This document shows positions 11,410 through 22,915 of a stretch of DNA of 64,000 bases, one piece after another. Positions within the stretch are counted from its first letter, which is position 1, and each line of letters starts with the position of its first letter. The stretch lies in contig NC_049981.1 in the NCBI RefSeq assembly GCF_000003815.2, forward strand, positions 4,438,437-4,502,436, written 5' to 3'. The position numbers and the translations under genes are program-made. Under the pieces are notes generated by a model, which was given only the letters and a program-made list of their open reading frames with translations, did not search any database and had not been told where the DNA came from. The stretch comes from Branchiostoma floridae. Its lineage: Eukaryota; Chordata; Leptocardii; Amphioxiformes; Branchiostomatidae.

Positions 11410-11515
11410 AGTCACCAAATCACCAAGTTTCGTGGTCCTAGCATCGTCGTTCGGCAGTTATACAACATCAAAATTGGCGTAGGCACTTTAAGCCCCCCAA
11501 TCTATATAGAGTTAA
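11410..11515. mobile_element. Fragment of TTAA element family 1
   Basis: Carries ACCAAGTTTCGTGGTCCTAG, CGTTCGGCAGTTATAC and GCCCCCCAA, ending near a TTAA at 11512. This is an inverted remnant of the element type seen whole at 16247-17205 and 5084-5878. Confidence 0.5.
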
Positions 11516-11835
11516 TCTTACACTCAATATTTTGCCGGGAAACATTTGAATCACTGACCGCTCATTCAACTTCATATATCAATACATTTAATAAATGTAA
11601 TTCGAAAAGAGAATCAAGCATCATCACTTACAGCGTTCGACGTAGTCTCGCTGTTCCATGTCTTCTACATGTGTCCTGTTGTCCTTGGCCGCCATCTCGG
11701 TTTGAAGTTGTTGGATCTCAGCCTGGAACATCTGTTCTTTGGCTGTCATCTCTGACTGAAGCTGTCGCATCTTAGCCTGGAACACCTGTTCTGTGGCTAT
11801 TATCTCTGCCTGAAGCTGCTGCACATCTGCCTCAT

Positions 11836-12390
11836 AGGAGTCCATCTACGAGTATCAAAGTTTTAAAGAGAACCTTTCAAAACAGACAAGAAAAAATATT
11901 ATTTACACGTGAAGGAATTCGAACACGGAGTGCGAGTGCCTGGGCCGCCTTAACTTAGTCGAGGTTTGGAAGAAACGTTTCTGGATAGCATTAAATCTTA
12001 AGCTTAAGCTCCGCTTACTCGTACATGTTTACTGTACTGGCAGACACATAGTCAACAGCCTGTATTGAAATAAGCATGGATATATTTCCTATCTTGTAAA
12101 GCTTAATCTGAATAAGAAGGAGTATATTCGTCCTTTTATCAAAACACTGGTTCTGTATGATGTGTTGCTAATGGCATTTTGTTTTTCGACTTGTTGCAGA
12201 CCAATTTTTAAGATGAAGGAGTCGATCTACGAGTATTAGTATGTATCAAAGCTTTTCAAAACAGATAATGAAAAATGCATTTACACGCGAAGGAACTCAA
12301 ACACGGAGTGCGAGTGCCTGGGCCGCCTTAACTCTGTCAAGGTTTGGACGAAACTTTTCCGGATAGCATTAAAACTTAAGCTTTTCAGAT
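11836..12390 (-). repeat. Duplicated lectin promoter modules with SINE-like joints
   Basis: Two copies of one segment (TCTACGAGTAT, CTTTTCAAAACAGA, ACACGGAGTGCGAGTGCCTGG, GGATAGCATTAAA) lie at 11840-12005 and 12220-12385. Between them is a lectin 5' flank ending in an exon 1 stub whose ATG at 12026 is followed by MYE-stop. The joint GTTCGAATTCC on the minus strand resembles a tRNA B box. The array occupies what should be the intron 2 to exon 4 region of the 10.9-12.9 kb copy. Confidence 0.7.
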
Positions 12391-13149
12391 TTGACAGTGC
12401 TCACCTTTTTATTGATGAAGAACATTATGAAGAGTCCCATCGCAACAAGGCTAAATACTACAACAGTAGCGGCCTCCATGCAGATACGGTGGGAACGGAT
12501 GAAGCTACAAAGAGTTTGACGCCCATTTGCTGCCCCCCTGTACTTGCGGTACAAAAATGATTAAAAATTAATTATTTGTTTAGGTTACGATGTTAAGTAG
12601 AAATCCATCATCAGCATAATATCACAATGACAGAATTTTAGAGATTTGAACAAAAATTATATACAACGACATACCTGCAAACGTGTACGTTGCGTCACGT
12701 TTCACCGCATCGGCTTCTTCGTACGTGTCCGAGGTTTCTTGGTCTTCTTCCTGCTTGTCTGTTGCGCCTTTACCATGGCGAGTACGCCCTCTTGAAGCGC
12801 TCAGGTGGACAGTAGGTGATTGAGGCGGCGGCCCGGTGGTTCGGCCACTGCCGGGCCCAGAGACGGGAGACCGGACCGGCTCCGCCTGCTTGTACATGTT
12901 TACTGTACTGACAGACTGATATCGACCCATGTATTGAAATAAGCATGAATATGTCCAATCTTGTGGAGCTTAATCTGAATAAGAAAGAGTATGTTTGCCC
13001 TTTTATCAAAGAACTGCTTCCGTATAATGTGCAGCTAATTACATTTTGTGTTTCGGCTAGTTGCAGACCAATTTTCGGGATAAAGAAGCTGATTTAAGAG
13101 TACTCGTATGTATCAAAGTAAATCTTTTCAAGACAGATACTAAAAGTTT

Positions 13150-13960
13150 CATTTACGTCCACGCTTATTAATATACTGCATGTGGCTTAACAAATAAAAA
13201 TGCACAACTGATACATTTTACGACAAATCTGACCGTCTGGGGTAATTTTTGACCGCATTTTGTTTTGGCTGAAGTCATATTTCTGGTGCTTCTTTTTGTA
13301 ATAACTTGGTATATACTGTCTCATAAATCCATGAATAATATTTTTAGTTTGGTGTCAGGACATAATGCTCATTATCATAATTTAAGCAGAAAATGAGGAA
13401 AACCCACATTTTGCTTTTAAATCTGCCATATTCCACTTATTTTGATTTTTATTATCAATTTCTAAACAAAGCTGTTGATGCCACAAAATGCTAAAACCAT
13501 GACCATGTTATTTTATGAGAAAAATAGTATATGTGTAAAAAATAAGGATTTTATTACTTAATTAGGCGTCATATTCTGTCACCTATAAACATACATACTA
13601 TAACTCTGGTCTATTTCCTTCGCATAGATCTTTTTGTTGGCTCATTTGTGTACATCCTGTCCATATATTGCTTCTTAACCTATTGGAAATATTTTACTTG
13701 TTTTAGCGTAGAGAATTACTTCTAATTATTATTAGCGGCCTTTCACGACAAATAAAAACATTTACAGTGCTATTTATTAAATAATGTTGCGAGATTATAA
13801 CGATGGGTCGAAACATTGGGATATAAAATCCGACAATAGTGGACTATTTCTTTAGGACGCGGATCATATGTGGTATTCCACTGTTTGCATAACGTGTACG
13901 TGGCAAGGATACCGTTACATTTTAAACAACTAGACCGGAAAGAAAACACACAGCAAAGTT
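13150..13960. other. AT-rich intergenic DNA, nothing recognised
   Basis: No exon, RNA gene or matching repeat was seen. Short identical words ACGACAAAT occur near both ends (13220 and 13745), which is not enough to define an element. Confidence 0.4.
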
Positions 13961-14093
13961 AGAAAAAGAGGCACTGCAGATTCAATCATTTCTTTTTATT
14001 TAACTTTGACAACCAAAGTAGGTAGTTAAAGTGATGTTGGAATAATATGATTTTTGCGACCATATGACAAGAGTTAGACTTTTCCGGTTTAAC

Positions 14094-14361
14094 CGTAACT
14101 TGGTATCCAGTCTACCGTGAATTGGTTAGGCTGTCTTCGGGAAGACGAAGCTCTCTGCCGCCGATGTAATATGTCGCCCCCGTTAGAGACTTTACCCTGT
14201 TGGGATCTAGATCCAATCACGGTATAAACATATTGTGGATGACCAATGAAACTCCTACCGCGTAAGATTCCTACCGGGCTTTAAAGATTACCCCGGCGGC
14301 AGAGAGGTAATCTATCCCGAAGAGAGCCTGGCATATCCACGGTAGACAGGATACCTTGTTA
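14094..14361. mobile_element. Fold-back MITE, ~268 bp
   Basis: The left end TAACTTGGTATCCAGTCTAC and the right end, read in reverse complement, TAACAAGGTATCCTGTCTAC are inverted repeats. Inverted similarity extends about 75 bp inward (CTCTCTGCCGCCG in both arms). It is inserted between the stop codon and poly(A) region of the lectin gene at 15784-19581. Confidence 0.7.
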
Positions 14362-14375
14362 GCGAAGACTTATGT

Positions 14376-15765
14376 CACCGGGGCCCGGCCGGGATGTTTT
14401 AAGAAATGATTATTAAATTGTATACATAGAAATACATGCCATGAATCTTATTTTGACACTTTGAGTATGTTTATGCCTTTTACACGATGGTCAAATTTGG
14501 CCCCAAAGTTTTCATTCGAATGTATGGTATATATAGTATCGGGTTATCGGGGCTCCCGCGCGCGAGCACCTGGGAACCTAACAGTGACTGGAACATCATC
14601 CAACAGATCATGATAATTAGAAAAGCAACCCTCGCGTTTACCTCGTCGATACCAAATGAAACCTGGCAGTGTGTACACGTCAAATCTTATCGTGTACGTG
14701 TGCTGCACAGTTTTGTCTAAATGATTTCTGAAATGTGCCTAGTCGGTTGATTTACAAAGGGTGTTTGGTGGACCAAAATTATAGATACCATATTTAGATT
14801 GCTCCTAAATTTGACTGAAAACCCAAATCTTTTATATCATATAGGTAATGATATCAAGATCAAACTCTCTGTCTTAGGGAGTTTTCAAATTCTACTTAAA
14901 ACTATTTTTACAGCCAAGATAAGGTCGAAAAATCGTCATTTTTTTTTTCAATTTTCACACTCAAAGACTAGTAATTCAAAATTGCCTCCATTCCAAAAAT
15001 CCCTAAGACACAAAGCTGGAGATATTAATTACCGACAATATAAGTCCTGAAAGAGCTGATTTGCACGCGTTTTATAAGCGATTTAAATAGCATGTTTGGC
15101 CGTATTTCGAGTCACACTGATAGGGACATGAAGTAATTGATACCGCCGTAAACAAGTGTTGTGATATTCAAGGTCACAAATAATGACGCCAGCAGCTTTG
15201 TTACATATCAAATGTTCCAAACTAAGCGGCAGCAAAACTAAGCTTGCAAGATAACGGTTTATATTTGTGAAAATGTTTGTTTTTCTTCTGACGCACGGCA
15301 CCCAGGAAAACAAGGGTGTTCTCTGCGTATTTATTGTAACAACCTGCGGGTGACCGGGGGTAACCTCCACTAGAACTCCCGTTCTGTTCGATCGCGTCAG
15401 CATTATGTTCGATCACGTGAGATCGAAGATGATCCGTGTTCTAAATTCCCACATAGAAGTCTGGAAATTTTGTGGCCAAATTTTACCGTCTTGTTATGTC
15501 ATTCTTTTCGCTCCCGAAAGCAGCCCGGCCGGGCCCCGGTTTGGAAATGTGACCTAAGCCTACGGTCCCAACCCGGGGCTTGGCCGGGTTGCTTTAGGAA
15601 ACGAAAAATATTATTAAAAAAGGCTACAAAACACAATGAATAAAAAAAAGAAAATCAGGAGCATACTTTGTGTATATTTCTTGGTAAACACTTTTATTTT
15701 TCATTTTCGCAAACATCCCGACCGGGCCCCGTTTCAAAAATGGCACCTAAGCCTAAACCAAAGCC
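14376..15765. mobile_element. Nested GGGCCCGGCCGGG terminal-repeat element
   Basis: The left end (GTCACCGGGGCCCGGCCGGG near 14376) and right end (CGACCGGGCCCCGTTTCAAA near 15719) are inverted. A further related block is at 15520-15600. A second TIR element (14483-15490) lies inside. The cluster separates the lectin stop codon at 15784 from a 3' UTR-like segment at 13970-14090. Confidence 0.55.
14483..15490. mobile_element. TIR DNA element, ~1.0 kb, copy 1
   Basis: It starts CACGATGGTCAAATTTGGCC and ends GGCCAAATTTTACCGTC, giving terminal inverted repeats of about 20 bp. The whole length aligns in inverted orientation to 38942-39935. Shared interior words include GATACCGCCGTAAACAAGTG and AACCTGGCAG/CACACCGCCAG. 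No transposase frame is visible. Confidence 0.75.
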
Positions 15766-15783
15766 AGGCGGAAAATTCACATC

Positions 15784-18700
15784 TCATGCACAGGCCATCC
15801 AGTAGACGTTGGCAGCGTAAAGCCGTGAGTCGACCCAGGTGCCGATCCGAACCGTCAGGCTTGTTGTAGAGACGGACTGCACAGTAGCCGAGACGCGGAT
15901 CTCAGTTGCAAAGTGGTCCACGTGCCTCAAGCCCACAGTCACCACGGGGGTTGTACGGAAGGCCCTGCTGAACGTGGCGGTAAGGTCGACGTGGCGATCG
16001 CCGTTCCCTGAAGTGAACGCGTGACTCGGTGTTCCCAAGTCACCGCTTTCACCTAATGTGAAAAGCCAAATATAGTGTAGGCAAACCTGATCAAATTACG
16101 CAAGCAACGGAAAACGCTTGTCTATGAGATGAAAGTCCCCCCCTCTCTTTCACTCTCTCGTTCATCCTCACTCCTTCGCGATCTCAACATTTCTCTTCCA
16201 CTCAATCGTCGTCTTTTACTTTTTCCCCTCTCTCTCTGTCACTCTCTTAACCCTATTCAGACCGGGCTTTTTTGGTCATCCCTGGACCGGGGGGGGGGGG
16301 GCTTTTGAGGCCCTCCACTTCTAAGTCCTCTAACTCTTGAACGACGTGCCGTAGGGCTACCAAATTTTCAGGACATGATATCGACATAATACCTGACGAA
16401 TATTTGACGTTTGACGTTACGTTGACGTAAGATGACGTAATTATGACGTCATCAATTTGATTATATTGGCCGGACCCATGAAAAAGGGGTATTCTCAGAA
16501 AACTTCAAGTTATACTACAAAAATGTAACAACAAGTGCAGATAACAAAATAATAATGTTTATTACGACTTGCGTTGCCAATAGCAACATCGATGACGTCA
16601 TAATGACGTCATAAAATGACGTCATGCACATCTAACTTACGAGTTAGGATCCGCCATATTATATGCACCACCTTGAATTTTTAAAACTACTTTTTTTGCA
16701 ACAAATAATCACAAAGGGCAATGGAAATAGACTAAATTCATTCATTTAGATGGTTTTTGATGAAAAAATACCAGGTAGTTAGAAATTTTAAGGGATAATT
16801 AGCTTGTTATTCTTGGTCTGGCCATACGGTCCACCATCTTGGATTTTGGGCTGATGACGTCATCAAATTAGCATAATTTATGCGTATATAATTATGAAAG
16901 ATATGCTAAATAATATCTGATTTTATTTTTGTAACAATATAGCAGTAATATAGCAAATAAATGTGAAAAATACATTGTTAGAACAAAAAATAGTGATTTT
17001 TGGCAAAACTGCCTGTCAACAAACGGTTGCCATGGCAACACGAAAAAATGGAATATTTGTCAAACTTCGTAAAATTGTTGCCAACAATATTTTAGGAAAA
17101 CCCATTAAATTTGGGTGCTTTAAGGAAAGGGGTTTTGGGGTTTTAGACCATAAAGTTATGGGGGGGCTTAAAAAGCCCCCCCCCCCCCCGGTCTGATAGG
17201 GTTAAGGTGGTATCTCACTGCACTTGGGGTACTGGTGCGGCAATAACGGGGCTCGGCGATAATTCGACGAATTTCAGAGATAAAGAATGATTTTTTTTAC
17301 GTTTTGTGTATTTTGTTGTCTTTTAAGTAATATGCAATATGTAAATTATAAAAAAATGGTGAAAATAACACAACAGTGCCGCAGTTAACAAACCCCGCAG
17401 TGCCACATTGTTGCCCCGAGTGCAGTGAGATACCACCTTAACTTTATCTTTTTGTCTAGCTCTCTCTCAGTCCCTTTTACTGTCTCTCTTCATCTCTCGC
17501 TCTCTCTCCCTCTCTCTATTTCTCTCTCTCTCCCTCTCACATAAACACTCTCACAAATACACACACACACAACTTTTTTGCCCCATCGCTCTACATGGCA
17601 ACTATTTCTAAATACTATATTTCTAAATATTGTACTACTTAGTACTTACAGCGTTCAACGTAGTCTCGCTGTTCCAGGTCCTGTATCCTCTGGTCTTTAG
17701 CCGCCATCTCGGTCTGAAGCTGTTGTATGTTGGCCAGAGTCAGTTGGTCTTTGGCTTCCATTTCAGCCTGCAGTTGTGCGAGCACACTTTGCAGAGACAG
17801 GAAATCTGGAACGGAACAAAACGGGACGTAAAAATGCAGTTATATATTACCTCAATAGGCTTGGATGCACATACAGTGTCGATGAAGTTTAGACATCCAG
17901 ATAAAACGATAAGGCAAACAGCAGTTACGTACCAAGCAACTGGATATGATTTTGGAAGTTATGATTTTCCACGACCATATACATGTATATTGAATTATCA
18001 TATAGCCAGGCGCCGCGGACCAATCAGAAGGCCCCGTTCCACGTTGGTTATGACGCCATAACACTTAGATTCCGGGCAGGCCGTTGTGTATCCTCCTTCT
18101 GATTGGTCAGAATGAATCGACACCGGCACCGGTGTCGATTTGCGTCGACACCCGCACCAGTGTCGATGCAAATCGACACCGGTGCTGGTGTCGATTCATT
18201 CTGACCAACCAGACTGAGCGGTACACACAAGATATGCAGGGTTTGGCCAATCAAAAGGAGCGAAAGTAAAAAAGTACAGACTGCAAGGAGGGAATATCTC
18301 CTTCTGTTAACATTGATAATGAGTTTTGTTGTTCTAAAAAGACGAAAGACGTGCAATGTTTTGAATATTTTCTGTGGAAATTTTGGTTTCAAAATGCAAT
18401 CTGTAAACAAATGTATGTACCAANNNNNNNNNNNNNNNNNNNNNNNNNNNNNNNNNNNNNNNNNNNNNNNNNNNNNNNNNNNNNNNNNNNNNNNNNNNNN
18501 NNNNNNNNNNNNNNNNNNNNNNNNNNNNNNNNNNNNNNNNNNNNNNNNNNNNNNNNNNNNNNNNNNNNNNNNNNNNNNNNNNNNNNNNNNNNNNNNNNNN
18601 NNNNNNNNNNNNNNNNNNNNNNNNNNNNNNNNNNNNNNNNNNNNNNNNNNNNNNNNNNNNNNNNNNNNNNNNNNNNNNNNNNNNNNNNNNNNNNNNNNNN

Positions 18701-19581
18701 NNNNNNNNNNNNNNNNNNNNNNNNNNNNNNNNNNNNNNNNNNNNNNNNNNNNNNNNNNNNNNNNNNNNNNNNNNNNNNNNNNNNNNNNNNNNNNNNNNNN
18801 NNNNNNNNNNNNNNNNNNNNNNNNNNNNNNNNNNNNNNNNNNNNNNNNNNNNNNNNNNNNNNNNNNNNNNNNNNNNNNNNNNNNNNNNNNNNNNNNNNNN
18901 NNNNNNNNNNNNNNNNNNNNNNNNNNNNNNNNNNNNNNNNNNNNNNNNNNNNNNNNNNNNNNNNNNNNNNNNNNNNNNNNNNNNNNNNNNNNNNNNNNNN
19001 NNNNNNNNNNNNNNNNNNNNNNNNNNNNNNNNNNNNNNNNNNNNNNNNNNNNNNNNNNNNNNNNNNNNNNNNNNNNNNNNNNNNNNNNNNNNNNNNNNNN
19101 NNNNNNNNNNNNNNNNNNNNNNNNNNNNNNNNNNNNNNNNNNNNNNNNNNNNNNNNNNNNNNNNNNNNNNNNNNNNNNNNNNNNNNNNNNNNNNNNNNNN
19201 NNNNNNNNNNNNNNNNNNNNNNNNNNNNNNNNNNNNNNNNNNNNNNNNNNNNNNNNNNNNNNNGTTGGAGCGCCTCAAACGTGTAAGACAATACAACCGG
19301 ACCAGGCTAGGTCTAGCGTCTAAGAACTAAAATAGGTCTAAAAACTGTCTTCAGTAACACACTTAAGTAATACATGGATCTTGAGGACACGTACCCGCCA
19401 TGCTTGGTCCAGCGACATTGTTGTTCCCAGACTGCACGAGCTGTGAAGCATCGTTACTGACGGACAGCCCTCCGTCGATGCCATTACGAGAGGCTCGCCG
19501 AACATCACTAGAGTCAAGGGACTCTGATGCTCCACCAACAACACTGAAAGCAACGATAGTGAGTAGAATAACAGAGAACAT
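15784..19581 (-). CDS. Secreted coiled-coil H-type lectin (203 aa)
   Basis: The exons on the minus strand are 19395-19581, 17650-17805 and 15784-16052. All joints are phase 1, and 612 bases give 203 codons plus a stop. Exon 1 starts MFSVILLTIVAFSVVGGA, a good signal peptide, then a Ser/Asn-rich linker with QLVQSG. Residues 63-114 are a short coiled coil ending in the RDYVERC seen in the membrane forms. Residues 116-203 are the H-type lectin domain (FSRAFRTTPVVTVGL, VSTTSLTVRIGTW, WMACA). A start at 19677 is possible but would bury the signal. Intron 1 contains the 840-base N gap, so an extra exon cannot be excluded. Intron 2 holds two TTAA elements. It probably encodes a soluble agglutinin. 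Confidence 0.78.
16247..17205. mobile_element. TTAA-flanked MITE, family 1 (piggyBac-type)
   Basis: It begins TTAACCCTATTCAGACCGG and ends CCGGTCTGATAGGGTTAA, so it has terminal inverted repeats inside a TTAA duplication. Long G and C runs lie just inside the ends. The interior has five TGACGTCA palindromes and GTTGCCATGGCAAC. It closely matches 62909-63872. It lies in intron 2 of the secreted lectin gene and encodes no transposase. Confidence 0.85.
17202..17441. mobile_element. Short TTAA MITE (AAGGTGGTATCTCACTGCAC)
   Basis: Left end TTAAGGTGGTATCTCACTGC; right end GCAGTGAGATACCACCTTAA. These are near-perfect terminal inverted repeats. It shares the TTAA at 17202-17205 with the preceding element. 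Related copies are at 20040-20252 and 35114-35364, all with the interior phrase CTTTATCTCTGAAATTCGT or its complement. Confidence 0.85.
18098..18213. repeat. Perfect-type hairpin built of TCGACACCGG dyads
   Basis: Arms 18098-18143 and 18168-18213 (46 bp each) are inverted repeats starting TCTGATTGGTCAGAATGAAT. Inside, three smaller dyads (TCGACACCGGCACCGGTGTC type) follow one another. It lies in intron 1 of the secreted lectin gene, just before the N gap. Confidence 0.85.
18424..19263. other. Assembly gap (840 N)
   Basis: Run of N within intron 1 of the secreted lectin at 15784-19581. Any frame across it is meaningless. Confidence 1.
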
Positions 19582-19793
19582 GATGTCGCCAATCCAGCTG
19601 GTTAGATTAACGCTGCTGTACACATGTAAGGTCGTATTTAAACTATGATCTGTCATTATTGACTTAGCCGATGACATTCTGTCAAAACGTAAATATGCAA
19701 GAAAATCTAAATATGTCTTTTAACATTTGATCTACATGCTCCTATTCGTTCATTCTGATTACCACGTTACCATTGGCTGTACCGATAATTTTG

Positions 19794-19977
19794 ATTGACA
19801 GTCATGGCCGGTCTGTTTGTATACTAGGTTACAAGGTTATCTCTTCTTGAACAAGCCGTCCCTGTGTATACGCGCGTGCCGGAATTGGGACCTGCCTGTT
19901 TTTGTCGGTACTTCTGACAAAGTATGATAACCCCTTATTACTTGGTCTTTGTGAAAAAGTACAAACAAACCAGCTGT
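19794..19977 (-). promoter_or_regulatory. 5' flank module shared with the FReD gene, copy 1
   Basis: About 185 bp that recur at 22987-23173 in the same orientation. Shared words are GACAGTCATG, GTCTGTTTGTATACTAGGTT, TATCTCTTCTTGAACAAG, CGTGCCGGAATTGGG and AAAGTATGATAACCCCTTAT. This copy is about 210 bp upstream of the secreted lectin start at 19581. It probably holds promoter or 5' UTR sequence; that function is inferred from position. Confidence 0.6.
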
Positions 19978-20039
19978 CTTTACAGCCAAACGTCTAATAG
20001 CTTCTTTGTTCTCTTTGTGCTTTGCCAGCAATACTCTTG

Positions 20040-20252
20040 ATACACTTGGGGCACTGGTGCAGCACTTTGGGGTTTATTCACTTATTACATTTTTGCAATT
20101 TTTATTAATTTAGATATAGCGTAATACGTAAAAGTTATGACTTAGAAGACAACAAAATACGCAAAATGGTTCTTTATCTTTGAAATTCGTTGAGTCATCT
20201 ACGAACACCGCAGTGCCGCACCGGTGCCCCAAGTGCAGTGAGAGTCAACTTT
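20040..20252. mobile_element. Short MITE related to 17202-17441, ends eroded
   Basis: It contains CACTTGGGGCACTGGTGC at the left and GGTGCCCCAAGTGCAGTGAG at the right as inverted arms, with the family interior. The TTAA flanks are not intact. Confidence 0.7.
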
Positions 20253-20255
20253 ATA

Positions 20256-21135
20256 GGTTTGGATCCTCAGGTTAGTTGTTATTGTGTGGTAACAAACTTG
20301 ACAGTTTATGTGAAAAAAAATGTTATTTCAAAGTGTCAGTGGCTACGTCGATTTGTTTCATATACATGAACGCTAACGTTGTTGCTAACATTTCCCTTAC
20401 AGACAAGAACATATCTGTCAGAAATGTTTCCAAGATCGTTAAAAGCACGCTCATGCACAGACATTCAAAATGATAATTTTATTGACAACTGATCGAAATA
20501 CAGCGTTTCATTTAAATGGGCATTGAAGACAGTAATACGGTATATCGTATGCTTAGGTAAAACTGCATACATGACTACAAAAAAATTACCCTAGGTACAA
20601 TTAGTAGCAAGCTTAGCCTTTTGTTAGGATATGTTGTCAATAAAACGATTATTTTTGGTATTGCTGATAGGATATGTTTATACTTGTAACCCAAGAAGTG
20701 TTAGCATTTTTTAATTCGCTGCTGCTGGATACAGATATCATTGGGTACTTGCACATATAGTCAGCTAATAAAATTTCCCTGTATGTTTGCAATGTGTCAT
20801 TGATCTAATATGGCAATGATGATGATGATGTCATCAAAGCTATGAAATGTAAATGCCACCTCAAACAAGTACTCGGAGATACATTACAAGTCTGTATTAA
20901 AATTTCTATGATTATGGCTGTTAGGAGACGAGATTTGATGAAAAAAAAAAAGAATTCAGCAATAGCCGAGGTTTTACAACCTATACATATTTAAAAATTA
21001 CATAGCCTGCAGATTGAAAGCCAGTTCTTCTATTCCATTTCATTTCAGCTGCGTGTTATTTGCCTTGCATTCTACAGTAACTGTTAAAGGATTACACAAA
21101 CGACAAATGAGCCGGCCAGGCAGGTTCGTAATTTG
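20256..21135. other. Intergenic, nothing recognised
   Basis: AT-rich sequence downstream of the FReD stop codon. It holds a (GAT)n run near 20815. Several AATAAA words occur on the minus strand and could serve as poly(A) signals for the FReD gene. No gene was seen. Confidence 0.4.
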
Positions 21136-21139
21136 TAAT

Positions 21140-22849
21140 TCACGGCTGAAAGTCAGTAGGACGGATCATCATTTTGGATCTTTTAAGATTCTTCCAATCG
21201 GAGCCTCCAAATGGGTTCCAGTCTATACCATAGCCACTGTACACGGTGCGATCAGATGGGCGCAGGTACGGGCCATTAAGGGCAGAATTACCACACCTGT
21301 TAAACCACCACCCGCCGGAGGCTGCAGCGTCACTAGAACAGGACCCAGAATACGCGTCATGGTCCTGATCCCTAGTACTGAAGCCCATGCCATTTAGGTG
21401 AGCACCAGATGACGGGTACGACAAGGCAAACCCATCCCCAGCCGTTCCACTGTACCCACCCGCATTCAGACGATAGAAGATAGAGGCCTCCCCCACCGAG
21501 AATGAGGAGTACTTCGCGTACTTCACCACCCCTCCCAGTCCTCTAACTCTACATATAGTTCGTAAGCGTTGTGAGACGTCAGGCGGTACATACTCTCCAA
21601 CCCTAACCAGTACTCCCCATTGGCCGAACCAAACCCGTACTTATAATCATTATATGGTCTGTCAAAATGGAGGGTACCGTCAAACCTCCTCTGTATGACC
21701 GTCCACCCTCCCCCATCTGTGGTCTGATCACAGTACACAGAAATAGGACTGTCTATACCCAAAGGTTTTATGTCGTGTACACCACTTGTTGCAACACTAA
21801 ACATTGCAAAAGCTGTGTGAATCTGAGAACAGTCAATAAAGTAGTTTGTTCGACCAAACATTCGTAGAGCCAGGGAAGCCAGGAGAGACGAAGGTTGATG
21901 CCCTTCCTCAGGATCCATTCTGTTTTCGTAGTTTGCTAGTTTCCCTCCTTCCGGAAACAGGAGCAAATCTATAAAAAAAGAAGTGACAAATTAGACGAAA
22001 TATTATTCATCCTTATAAAATAAAAAATATGTGTATAGTAAAGGATTATCATTTAATTCTGCCATACACAGAGCTGTGACGGAGGGTTCACAAACTTTAT
22101 GCAGTAGTCTGAACACCAGATATGCTTACCTATTAAAGTATTATTTATGAGGAATGTTTAATCTATGCATTTCAAATGTCATCTCTGTGTTATGTTTAAA
22201 AAAGTCATAGTGAAGAAAATGCTTCATAAAGTCAAAGATATTTTAGAACTTACCGCAGCTTTGCACGTCACGTTTCTTCAGCATGTCAGCCACATCCTCA
22301 CAAACTGTCTTCAGCTTCGTAACTTCTCCGGTTTCCGCTACTTCAACTACAATAGAACACAATGCAAGCTACATTTACAAACTGTTGTCAGCATAGATTG
22401 TTTGATATCGTCATGGAAGGAATTTATTGTCACAAAACTAGCAAAAAAATTATTACTAAAATCTGAATTGGTATAGTACCGAAATTTTCAGATGTACGGC
22501 CATGAATACATGTTTTTTAAGCCATAATCTATATATGTGGCCTACACTGCTGCTATATAAGTTTCAAGCCATACCACATTTGAAGCAGAGTCATGTTTTA
22601 ACTTAGACGGTCACTGTAGAAGACAAGATTGCATGCGTCTATTGTAAGCCACATGGAACCACTTCAGTTCCATATGGTTTACTTTTTTTCAGAATCCAAA
22701 CAAAATTATATTGCCTACCCACCAGTCCTGATACACTCCTCCCACAGCCTGCACAGAGACGGGCTAAACTGGTCAGTACGAGCTTCCTCTGTCCCAACGG
22801 ACCCATTAAGAAGAACTGCGGTCAACACAAACAGACGGTAGAACCACAT
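21140..22849 (-). CDS. Fibrinogen-related domain (FReD) lectin, one-base frameshift
   Basis: The exons are 22723-22849, 22254-22337 and 21140-21968, all phase 1. Exon 1 encodes a signal peptide (MWFYRLFVLTAVLLNGSVG) and a Cys-containing linker. Exon 2 is a short helical segment with two Cys. Exon 3 is a fibrinogen C-terminal domain of about 220 residues, with DCSQIHTAF, VYCDQTTDGGGWTVIQRR, YWLGLESM, the calcium-site region STRDQDHDAYSGSC, GGWWFNRC and MMIRP near the end. At about 21526 the frame slips: between DWEG and VKYAKYSSF one base is missing, and exon 3 has 827 coding bases where 828 are needed. It may be a sequencing error or a young pseudogene. The family includes ficolins and other secreted pattern-recognition lectins. 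A TATATAAATA-like element lies near 22925. Confidence 0.85.
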
Positions 22850-22915
22850 CTTGTACAGCCGATGTCCTCTGTAGGTATGAGGTACTATCGGCTCTCCAGA
22901 CGGTAAAGTTCGCAC

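Larger units (their letters stand above)
10902..12897 (-). pseudogene. Rearranged H-type lectin receptor copy
   Basis: Minus-strand pieces are exon 1 at 12675-12897 (intact, MYKQAEPV), the transmembrane exon ending at 12405, a coiled-coil exon fragment at 11632 to about 11838, and an intact lectin exon at 10902-11182. The transmembrane exon has lost a clear in-phase acceptor. Stalk exon 3 is missing. The coiled-coil exon has lost its 5' end where it fuses to duplicated promoter-module DNA (11836-12380). The lectin exon retains FSRAFRTTPVVTVGL and WMACA. A minus-strand AATAAA near 10758 marks the old 3' end. No full-length protein can be assembled, so this is a pseudogene, possibly still giving partial transcripts. 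Confidence 0.82.

Noticed and set aside
17630-18061. 143-codon plus-strand frame
   Set aside because: Its first part is antisense to the coiled-coil exon at 17650-17805 and the rest is intron; no start context or domain.
18313-19323. Long open frames over 300 codons on both strands
   Set aside because: They are almost wholly translated N from the assembly gap; the same holds at 32551-33043 and 50811-51860.
21014-21397. 127-codon plus-strand frame
   Set aside because: Antisense to the FReD exon; no domain of its own.
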